Source: Monomorium pharaonis (lineage: Eukaryota; Arthropoda; Insecta; Hymenoptera; Formicidae). From it: DNA of 64,000 bases. The stretch covers positions 3,410,001 to 3,474,000 of the forward strand of contig NC_050467.1 of assembly GCF_013373865.1 (NCBI RefSeq), in the 5' to 3' direction. Below the pieces are notes generated by a model. That model ran no database searches, was not told where the DNA came from, and saw nothing but the letters and a program-made list of their open reading frames with translations. Shown one piece after another: positions 47,807 through 57,683 of this stretch (its first letter is position 1; each line of letters begins with the position of its first letter). The position numbers and the translations under genes are program-made.

Positions 47807-50800
47807 ATGACGAAGAAACTACAAATCGTACGAGTGGACAACGATCTTGTGCAGAAAGCAAATTTGCTGGTCGGCAACAACATCATCGGCCGCGGAGCCG
47901 CGACAGGAGTGAGTTGCGTAATATAATTTTTTACAAAGATATTTAATCAAAACGTCAAAATGAGAAATGTCGTTCCGAACGAAGAAGGTATTATTTCCGG
48001 ACAAACAAAAACTCGCAAGCGGCCTAAATCTAAAGGTCGACAGAAAATTCTATCTCGGACTCTTCGAATTCAATCCGAACTTAATCTGGGTTGAGATAAA
48101 GCGACATTAAATATTCCTCTCGTGATTCAGATTGCACTTGGCGCGTGCGAAAGGATAAAGCTGACACGCCAAGATTATCCGTGCTATCGTTTTTGCTGGA
48201 TGAGTCATTACGCTCACGGGAGTTTCGAAGTTTACCGCGTTGACTCTCGCGGAAAATATACACGTGGGGACATAAATGTTTCATCACGTTGATGGGTATG
48301 CGAACATTACATGTGCCAATGATAGCCGGTAACGGATTTGTGATTGTAACTGCATCACAGCTATAAAAAATACTTATCGGTCTTCATCGAAAATTTTATC
48401 GCGCATTTAGCGAGTGTAGCGTGGGAGCGAGTCGTCGAAGCGATGATTTAAATGCGAATGATAACGTTGAATTGTGACGTCAAATCCCTGAGATTGACGT
48501 TACTCTAATAATTTTTATCAGAATTTTTGTACAAACTGGAACACTTCAGAAATACTTTAGAAACAAAAACTTTTATATGTAAGGATGTATATATCCGACA
48601 ATTATCGAAGATAATATAAAAAATTCTAAAGAAAAAGCTATCAACTTTCTTAGTATTTATGAAAAATGTTTCAATTCGTATAAGAGATCTAAGAAATTTT
48701 CTAAACTTTATAGACAGAAATTCTGATATTTACAAAAAATTCAAACAAATTATATGATAAATTTTCATACGGCTAAACATGAATAAATTGCAAGTTTTAT
48801 TAAAAATTCATTTATGAGACGCAATTTTCGAGTTCGAAGATGCTATTGGATGTGGTCGATAATGTCGGCGTTCTTTAATTATCTCCGAGGGCACAAATTT
48901 ACCCACGATTTTTTGTGCTACGTTTCGTCGACGACTCGCTCGACTATTGTGCGGCGTAGTAAATTTTTGATGTTGTCGAGTGCTTCGAAATTACGTGTGA
49001 CCACATGTTGAATCGATGGTGATCTGTGATCTTTACAATTGTCTTATCAATAAAATATACGGATAAGATAAAGAGACGAATAGCAGCAAATTGAAAGGCA
49101 GAGCGACTTCGAGTTTCGAGTTCGAGTCAACAGTAAATACGACGGTATGCCGGCAATTTTTTTCATTGATCGGTTCATCGATGGTGCCGATGAAATTTAT
49201 TATTTATTGACGGATTGATTCTCACATGTGTAATGGCGAAACTTAACGAGCCTTACCATTATTACAGTGCAACGACGGCCAGGTGCTCAAACACGCGGCG
49301 TACATCAACCTGTCGCCCAACGATGAAATGACGATTACTCCGGTAAGGTCTCCCGTTTCGCATATTCCCTTATCATTTGGCACACACCGATAATAACACA
49401 CCGATAATTTCTGATAATTCAGTTGATAACACGTAACGACAATAAATTTATAATCTTACAATAGCTTTCGTACAATTATATGACAGTGTATGATAGCTTA
49501 TTTATATTTTCATTATTTTCAATGGCTGTGCATTTGGAGTTTATCCAGATAATTTTAGGTTAATTTATGTTATTGCACATGCATATCAGAGTTATCTAAA
49601 TGTATTTCCCGAATGCACCCCAACAATAAGAATAGCTTTGTGCTGTATCAGTTGACAGTATCAGTATTCTATAGAGATCATTTTCCAGTTTTAGGTGGCA
49701 CCATGTTACATGAAACCTGTTGGATGCGCACGATGGCAATCTCTTAAATATGGAAGCAGCGTACCGATAAAACCAGGTGACGTTTGCTCTTTGCTACCCG
49801 ACAAATGTTGGTTCAAGATCATCTCAGTGCCAGACACAATGCAGGAAGGTGATCAGGCATCAGAGAGAAAAGTACGGAGACTGTCATTGACATTAGAAAA
49901 GAATTTTGAGTGATTTTTCTTATTCTTTGCTTCTCTGCATTTCAGGTCGATCAGGAAGATTTGAACAATGAAGTGGACAGCAAGAAGACCCTACTGTCTA
50001 GCATGGAGGCTGTTGTTGTGTCCTCTAACGAATCTTCGGATTGCACTCTTCATGACAAGGATCCACCAGATGAGCATAAAAACTGTTCCGTTAATGGAAA
50101 TGAGGAGCATGGAGACGCAGCTGTTCCAGTTCATCCCACAAGGTTTTACTCCAAGTACAAAAAAGCAGAAATATTTGACGATTAGAATATAATATCTTCA
50201 ACATGTTTATTTTCATTTTTTAGCTCGCCAGAGGCAAGCGATATGCCCGCGACGAGTTCCGCAAAAATGTCAACGGACTCTCAGGATGTAACTGAGTCTC
50301 TTGTTGAGCATGAGAGTAAGAACAGGAAGCGAAAAACAAAGAATATCAATTTAACGAGTAAAGCCACAACAAATGGCGGACCAGGCAAGAAGATCAAATG
50401 GGATTGTGACGCGCACTTCAGTGATCAGATTGAAGCGGTTACACCAAATGATCCTCAGCCTCCTGTTGCTACGCCTAGAGATCAAGCAAGTGTGTCGAAT
50501 CTTAACAGAGTCCCTAGAGAAAAGTGTAGATATGGCGCTCGATGTTATCGGTAAGGGACAACGCACATACAGTTCAATCAATTTCTCAAAATAATTCTGT
50601 CAAAATACCATGTAGTTTTGACCAGAAGCATAAAACACCTTTAAACTCGTTCGCAGGAAGAATCCCAATCACAAGAATAACTACAGTCACCCGGACGATT
50701 CTGATTACGATGACATCAACGACCGGAAGGAGTGTCCGTACGGCGTCAAGTGTTATCGTAAAAACCCGCAGCACAGGGCGCAATTCAAGCACACGGTCGT

Positions 50801-50981
50801 GCCGCGTCGCAATCGCAGAGCCGCCACCCCCGTGCACCCAGTGGTCGTCGACAACACGTCCGAAACGGATTCGTCCATGGAGGAGTCCATCGATGAGTCC
50901 GATTATGAACCGTCCGTATATACGGAGAGTTCAGACGAGTGGGACGGGGGGAGCGAGTTAGAGGATGGCACAACCGGATGA
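47807..50981 (+). CDS. APLF: Aprataxin and PNK-like factor (DNA repair, histone chaperone)
   Basis: APLF joins Ku/XRCC4-LIG4 end-joining and poly(ADP-ribose) signalling and binds histones. Six exons fit in phase: 47807-47908, 49268-49342, 49695-49871, 49946-50142, 50224-50550 and 50657-50981, giving 400 residues (human 511). Residues 1-95 are the FHA domain (GRG at the expected place; KPGDVCSLLPDKCWFKIISV near the end). Two PAR-binding zinc fingers of the C-x5-C-x6-H-x5-H type follow: CRYGARCYRKNPNHKNNYSH, which is split by the last intron, and CPYGVKCYRKNPQHRAQFKH. The C-terminus is acidic with Tyr and Trp (DSDYEPS, SSDEWD), like the histone-binding tail. The usual FHA phosphopeptide-binding S-R-x-H stretch is replaced here. 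The motif GKKIKW might be a degenerate Ku-binding site (weak). Confidence 0.9.
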
Positions 50982-51686
50982 CAGAAATTAATGAAGATCT
51001 TCTCTGTGCTAATGCTAATATGTCTAAATTATAAATGTGTCTGCGATGTACAGATCTATTTTGTTACGGAAATATTTATTTTTATATATGCGGATTTAAA
51101 ATACTGTACCTACATATATATTTTCTATACGTTTTATTTGAAGAGAAATATATAAAAACGTTAATAATATATCACAACCGACATTGTTCTTTGGTGTGTC
51201 GGAAAGTATTACTCTGTTATAACATAGTCAAATTAATGAAAATTACCAGTATATATTACTCTGATTATAACAAATGAAAATTATCAGCATATTAAGGCTG
51301 CATTCCGATATTCACTGCCAGTACTGAAAATCTATGGTTTACGTCACATACACTGTAGATTTTCAATATCGGCAGTGAATATCGAAACGCAGTCTAAGCT
51401 GATACGTAATGAAAATAATACCTTTCTAAATAATGGTTAAAATAATCTAGTGTGTTACAAACTCTTCAAAACGTTCGTATCTTACATTATATAATCTTTG
51501 TGAAATTATATGAAATAATCGAAGATATATCGAAAAAGTTTTATCAATTAGTTTTCGATTATATCAATAATTATCAAATTAAACGCTATTGATTACTTTC
51601 GTCTCGCATCAAATTGATAAGTTACAGTAAATTAAAAATTATTAAAAAATAAATAATCTGAGTTATATAATCTGGGCTGTCATATA
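50982..51686. other. APLF/TSNAX convergent spacer
   Basis: AT-rich 3' ends of two convergent genes. It contains the MITE-like inverted repeat at 51292-51397; nothing else is seen. Confidence 0.5.
51292..51397. mobile_element. MITE-like element with about 40 bp imperfect terminal repeats
   Basis: The left end reads TTAAGGCTGCATTCCGATAT and the reverse complement of the right end reads TTAGACTGCGTTTCGATAT. Pairing continues through TTCACTGCC and GAAAATCTA. The arms are separated by a short loop. A core-only relative occurs at 60751-60795. No open reading frame is present. Target duplication is uncertain. Confidence 0.6.
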
Positions 51687-53067
51687 TTAAAACGCCTGGT
51701 ATCCCTCGTCGTCTTCTGTGACGTAGTCCTCGGCTGCCGCGATGGCCATATCGACCAGCATGTGCTTCGGTATTTCAGATCCTCGCACTTTGATAGTGTA
51801 ACACGCGTTCTCCATTTTAGTCAGGCTGTGCTTGAGCGTGATGATCTTCTTGTTCACCTCGTTGTTGTGCACTACACTGGCGTATCCTAAGAAGGCTATG
51901 TATATTTTTCTGACAAAGTCACATGTGTGATAACAACTGGTTACGTCACCTATCGCCAAGTTATTGATACACTTTCGCATCAATTCTCCAGTCAGATCAG
52001 CTATTCCCAGAATATAGTCCGTTGGTGTGACCATGACTTGCATCATCTTGGAGGTATCCTGCTCCTCTGGCAAATCAGCTGGAGATGGGGTGTCGCGATA
52101 CGTCAATGCCTTTTCCAGGCTGGTACAGTTTTGAATACCAGCATTCTGTAGATACTCATGGAACGAGAGCGCCTCTATGTATTCTTCCAGACCACCGCGA
52201 TAGGCCCGGTGATATTGATAGGCATCCTGCCCATTCAGCTCACTCGCGATATTTCGGAAGAACTTCTGCGCTACGCTGTCCAGTCTTGTCTTGGCTGCTT
52301 CTAGTACAGCGCTTCGTTTGCTCTCCTTGTCAATGGTGTGCAAGAGAAAGATGATCCTCTTGCTCTCGATGCCCACGTCCCGATTGATCTTGAAGATTCT
52401 CTCATAACGATCGTGCTTGGCGTCTAATTCGGCCGCGTAAATATGGAATTGTTGCACCACATGACTGTTCTCGTCTATGTCTTCTATCACTTTTCTACCT
52501 TTGTCACCCAAATTGATTTTGTCTTTATCATGATATTTACGGCTTCTTCTACCTCCTGCAAGTAACACAAATGTGAGAAGACAATATATTGCAATCCATT
52601 GATATAATTATTTGAAGGAATAGGTAAATACACATATGTTTATATATAGCAAAATCAAACTGCCATCAATATTAAAACAAAGCTTTACATGTTTCAATTA
52701 ATATTATATGTATTAAGTTCGCGATAAAACAAAAATATTGAAATATATCTATTATTAAAAAACAAGATAACTCCTTTTATCTTTAATTTTGAATTTTTCC
52801 GACTGAGCAATTCATAGCAATGATATAATCCACTTTCTTTAAAAACTCAAAAATAAATAGTTTGAAAAGATCTTTTAATTTTAAAATTAATTAATCTTTA
52901 AACTCTTTAGAAGTCGACCACTGCTGATCACAAACTTTCAAGTGCAGGCTCATCATCAGCTGTTATGTTTTCACGTGGGATCGATATTTATTGACAACAA
53001 AGACGAAACGAGATAATTCGCAGCATCGCATAATTGCGATCAACGACTCACCTTTTCCATGTGACAT
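51687..53067 (-). CDS. TSNAX: Translin-associated factor X (C3PO nuclease subunit)
   Basis: Trax pairs with translin in the C3PO endoribonuclease, which removes RISC passenger strands and processes tRNA, and acts in cytoplasm and nucleus. Exon 1 (53067-53052, MSHGK) joins exon 2 (52555-51687) in phase 1/2, giving 294 residues (human 290). Acidic residues of the Trax active site are conserved in context: LEEYIEALSF and ADLTGELM. Other family blocks are QYHRAYRGGL, VTPTDYILGIADLTGELMRK and KMENACYTIKVRGSEIPKHM. Only the first 16 coding bases are in exon 1, behind a 496-base intron. The start matches the vertebrate N-terminus (MS-K-G style). The long palindrome begins about 200 bases upstream of the start and probably contains its promoter. 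Confidence 0.94.
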
Positions 53068-53270
53068 TTTGCGATTTCTCTTTATCTCTCTTGATTAATT
53101 CACTCTTTGTCAGTATGCAAAATGCATAAAACTAGTTGCGGTGTTCACAGATTTTACTTTTATGCGACACTATAACAACGGATAGATTCAAGCAGGCAAA
53201 TTCTGCCAGGTTATGTCAGGTTATGTTCCATGTATTCTCTGCTATGTTGCGACTTGCGTTGCGATTTCGA

Positions 53271-55080
53271 GCCCTGAGAGCGGTCATATATCGCGTCGTT
53301 TTAGGCGTTTTCATCCATCAGCGCCTCTATGTGCACAAAATGTGCACATTGAACTATGTAGTCAAATATCTATGAATCCCGTAGATAATGTGCATGACTT
53401 TTTGGGTCTCTTCTGTGCTATGTCCACGTTTATTTGGTTTTGTTTCATGCTATACCCATAAATTTTACAATTATATGCATTCATACTTTAAATCTGTGTT
53501 ATGCAAATGTGCATAATCGTGTTCTATAAATGTGCAATACCACATATACATGATATAAATTCAATTAATTGACTTGATAAAAATTCACTCACCGATTGCT
53601 GTCGCTGCTCCTGCTGCTGATGCTACTGCTACATTCCTTTTCCAGAATACCGAATCGCTCCAGGATTGCAGGATGCTGCTTTCTGCTGACATCATCCTGC
53701 TATTCCCGAATCCTCACATTAATAACGATCGCCCGATACTTCATTCGGCACTCCCGATATTACAGATAATATATCGCACACGAGTAAAACGTAAACCGTG
53801 CGTGAGAATTTGGCGCGACCGTTACATTTGAAAAAATACGTTAAAAGTACGACACGTCAAGACACACTGAACAGAAGTAAATCAATTCGCTCTCAGAGTT
53901 TTGTATCTCTGTATGATTACGCGACGACTAGTAGTTTCATTGGTACGACCGACGTTCTACCGAACGTATCCCCTTCGAGCAAACACTTATTTGCTTGAAC
54001 GCACACGCGACACTTTACTCGAAACCGAACCTAACGCACGACGCCGCGCTTTACACATACGACTCTGCTACGACTCGCGTGTCGTTTGCTAGCGCGACGG
54101 CATTCTCAACACAACACTGTACGACTGTACCTGCACAATTCGAATTCTGAATACGCGAAACACGCACGGAGTTAACGGAACGTCTGACCACGTTTGACCG
54201 GCGCTGGAGCACGAAGAAACATGACGGCAGGCACGGCAGCGGCGGACGTGGCCGTTGGTAGGTACACTCGGCGGTACTCGGCGCTAGTCGGCGCGACTCG
54301 GCGGCCGACTTGCCGAGTCGCGCCGACTAGCGCCGCGTACGGCCGAGTGTACCTACCAACGGCCACGTCCGCCGCTGCCGTGCCGGTAGTCGTGCTCCAG
54401 CGCCAGTCGGACGTGGTCGGACGTTCCGTTGACTCTGTGCGTGTCTCGCGTGTGTCTCGCGTATCCAGTGCCGTACTTTTAACGTATTTTTCCAAATGTA
54501 ATGGTCGCGCCAAGTTCTCGCCAAATTCTCGCGCGCGGTTTACGTTTTACTCGTGTGTGATATATTATCCGTGATATCGGGAGTGCCGAATAAAGTATCG
54601 GGCGATCGTTATTAATGTGAGGATTCGGGAATAGCAGGATGATGTCAGCAGAAAGCAGCATCCTGCATGGAGCGATTCGGTATTCTGGAAAAGGAATGTA
54701 GCAGTAGCATCGGCAGCATCAGGAGCAGCGATCGACAGCAATCGGTGAGTGAATTTTTATCAAATCAATTATTTAAATTTATATCATGTATATGTAGTAT
54801 TGGACATTTATAGAACACGATATGCACATAACAGATTTAATAAACATTGCATAAAACAGATTTAAAATATGAATGCATAAAATGTACGGGTATAGCATAA
54901 AACAGAACGAACAGAACCAAATAAACGTGGACATAGCATAGAAGAGACCCAAAAAGTCATGCATACACATTACCTACGGGATTCATAGATATTTGACTAC
55001 ATAGTTCAATGTGCACATTTCGTGTAGATAGAGGCGCTGATGGATGAAAGCACTAAAACGACGCGATGACCGCTCGTTCG
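53271..55080. repeat. 1.8 kb imperfect palindrome (foldback) upstream of TSNAX
   Basis: The left arm (53271-53851) and the reverse complement of the right arm (54471-55080) match almost throughout, with small indels. Shared landmarks include GGCGCTGATGGATGAAA on the right with its complement on the left, CCCAAAAAGTCATGCA, the CAGCAATCG-GTGAGTGAA donor, and ATCGGGCGATCGTTATTAAT. Inner arms (54152-54302 and 54312-54452) continue the symmetry to a centre near 54307. The left side carries about 300 extra bases (53852-54151) absent from the right. Each arm faces outward with an identical GTGAGT donor, so it looks like a duplicated first exon and promoter arranged head to head; a foldback transposon is the alternative. 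Confidence 0.8.
54230..54384. repeat. GC-rich hairpin core of the palindrome
   Basis: Two 73-base arms (54230-54302 and 54312-54384) are complementary with only about two mismatches and are separated by a 9-base loop. The sequence is dense in CpG and CGGCG words. It could extrude as a cruciform or form a stable RNA hairpin if transcribed. Confidence 0.85.
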
Positions 55081-55648
55081 GCCGAACGTAGGTAACGTAG
55101 ATCGTAGTTGTGCACGGCCATTCTCGGACGCTCCATGCTCCGTGCTTCTCTCGTGTGTTTCGAGTTTGAAGCGCGCAGTTTCGGCGGATGCGGAATCCCG
55201 AATATTCTATTATATGAGCTTCTCCATTCGTGAGTGTCAGTGTTGTTATAAAAGAGATCGTATTTGTTCGTGAATCGCACCAACGTCGCGTCAGTTAGAT
55301 CAAGTTTTCGTCCGCGCATTCGCTCGAACATTTCGAAGTTATCTGCGCGATTATTCTCGCATTATTTGTCGCGTTAGAATGGAATCAAGTGCTCGGTACA
55401 CGGGATTCTCGTTAGATTATGAGTCGTATTAATGCCGTGCGATATATTTTAACGTTTACAGTGCATGGGTAATCGTTATTGACATGCTAAGTGAATCATG
55501 CGCGAGATTCGAAGGGGTATCGTCGATCGAATCGTCATTTCGCGGAATCTTACGTCCCTAGCGTTGTTCTTCCGTCTCGGTAAGGTCGGGAGTGATCATT
55601 ATCGGGAGTGTCGTGTAAAATATCGCGCGATTTTACCCTTCGGTTATT

Positions 55649-55750
55649 ATGAATAAATCAACATTGCGGAAGTACATCATGAAAGTGCAGCGACTTCAAG
55701 GGGAGGAAGAGGAGAAGGTCCTGGGGGCATCGTCGAAACAACCAGGTTAA
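55649..55750 (+). CDS. Possible 33-residue short ORF or first coding exon
   Basis: An ATG opens MNKSTLRKYIMKVQRLQGEE, then EEKVLGASSKQPG and stop. A possible donor (CCAG-GTTAAT) precedes the stop. It is Lys/Glu-rich and lies just after sequence related to the palindrome arms. I recognise no family; it could be a first exon spliced to something outside this annotation, or chance. Confidence 0.2.
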   Translation: MNKSTLRKYIMKVQRLQGEEEEKVLGASSKQPG

Positions 55751-56467
55751 TATAGATTAATAATTTTTTATTAATTTGGATTTATGCGGTAGCAGTGTTG
55801 TTTCCTTAGGCCCCCCTCGCAAGATTTTTAATGCAGAGTTGTGAATTGAATCATGTCACCGTGCATATTTTAGCCAAACATATACGCAACCAAACGTATC
55901 TAGTGAGAAATGAGGCATCAAAACGTCGAATCAGTGTTTTACATTGAAAATTCTATATCTTTTTAATAATTATTTCTCACTGTGATTTTTTATTATCTAA
56001 CTGTACCGCAACTGCGTTAATGGTTTTAACGTCGCTAAATATCTGCGTACCGTTGCTTGTAGTTTTCCTAACATTTCTGTATGTATCGAAAATAATTTTT
56101 TAATAAAAATACAATTAATTTTATGATAAAATAATAAAAATATTTAGGAAAGGAAGGATTTTAAAGATGCTTCTAAGTATCGACGTTTAGCTAGTAACTG
56201 TGTTCCAAACTGATAAAATTATGGGACCGCATTTTATTCATAAATACTAAGAATATTGAATTAATAGAAAAATTATATTCAACAGCAAAATCCGTTGTCG
56301 AATAGGCGTTCTTAAATTTACTTATGAATATCCGTGGATCTTGATTGTTTCTGAATTTATAATTTAATGTTTGATGATATTTTTCGATGAAATTATTTAT
56401 CCGTTTTAGATTTTTGTACAATGAAAATCTGTTTCAAAAGATAATCTGTTTTTTCTCTCAAGTAAAC

Positions 56468-56703
56468 ATGTCGTGTTAGATACTTACGACATTTCCAGCG
56501 AATATTCTCGATAGTTTTCATATATATAGTTCTGTGCTTTTATATTTTTTTAAAACAGAGTTCTGGCGTTTAAACGTGTGTGCATAATTTTAAATGCCCA
56601 AAATCAGCACGATACTCGAGTAAAGGTGTCGTGCTGGATAGTTATGACCATTCTCGCGTCAATTCTCAGTAGTTTTGTTACATTTCTATGCTTTGATATC
56701 TTT
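56468..56703. repeat. Diverged direct repeat pair, about 85 bp units
   Basis: Copy one (about 56468-56552) and copy two (about 56617-56703) share TGTCGTG(T/C)T(A/G)GATA-TTA, a TTCTCG-TAGTTTT block and a T(G/A)TGCTTT-ATAT block in the same order. They appear to be remnants of an old tandem or dispersed repeat. Confidence 0.4.
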
Positions 56704-57683
56704 TCCATCGCACCAGCTTCTGATGCTTTGGAAATGTATTAAAAAGAATGAAATTTGATATCTACAAATATAAATTTTAAAAAGTATTAAATTTCTTGTG
56801 ACTTCGGGACAATGTCTCATATCTTTAATTTCGGAATTTGCACTTTTCGGGACATTATCTTACTTTTTGAATTTTGTTACATTTTTTTCGGGACAATGCA
56901 TGTCTTCCGTATTGAGAAAATGTACAAATTTTAGAAGGAGTCGATATTGAGCAATTATTTCTTCTTTGTCTATTTTACAATACTTATATTAAATTTTTTC
57001 CCCATATATTGAGGTACAAAAAGAAAGAAATTAACATTCAAATCACGTTGTCAAATTTAAAATTTGTACAATTTTCAGCTGTATGCGCAATATATTCTTA
57101 TTTTGTCTACAAAATATTATGACAATTTATATTTCCAAAAAGTTCTTTGTATAATGTTTAACGAACAAATAAAAATATTGAATGTATCTATATTATAATT
57201 ACAATTAACTTTTAAAATGTTGGGCATTATTATAATTTGTATATAATTATATGTTACAGATTAATTCAACTCCGCTGTTGCGCATCAGTGTCGGTAAGTC
57301 TGAAACGATTGTTCAATCTTTAGATAAAATTAATTAAGTAGACTATTATTATTTGACTTGTCTATACAATTTATTATGTGCATTTTATTTTCAAGAATTT
57401 GCTTTATTAACAACTAGAAAGAAATTATTAATTTTTATATATCTCAATATAATACTAAATCTTTATATATAATAATAAATTCGAGTTACATTATCAACCA
57501 TTTAAATTAGTCTTATTTTATACATATTTTTCTATTAATTATTTTAAAGATCTTGTTTTACAAATCTTTTATTTCAAGTTTTTATGCTTTTATTACTATG
57601 GGAAAGTACATTTAGAAGTCAAAATATTGACAAGTCATGTAATAATAGGTAATGTGAATTTTATAATACAATATTGTAGCGTA

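Larger units (their letters stand above)
55081..57683. other. Region right of the palindrome; possible non-coding or short-ORF transcript
   Basis: No confident gene. Positions 55592-55650 resemble a stretch inside the palindrome arms (ATCGGGAGTG...TATCG-GCGAT). A 33-codon ATG frame follows at 55649-55750. A neat 34-base exon-like segment occurs at 57260-57293 between TGTTACAG and GTAAGT. Degenerate direct repeats occupy 56468-56703, and three TTCGGGACA(A/T)T words occur at 56.81-56.9 kb. Confidence 0.35.

Noticed and set aside
55053..55331. 92-codon ATG frame on - overlapping the right palindrome edge
   Set aside because: Not conserved in the matching left arm and without any recognisable domain; treated as chance.
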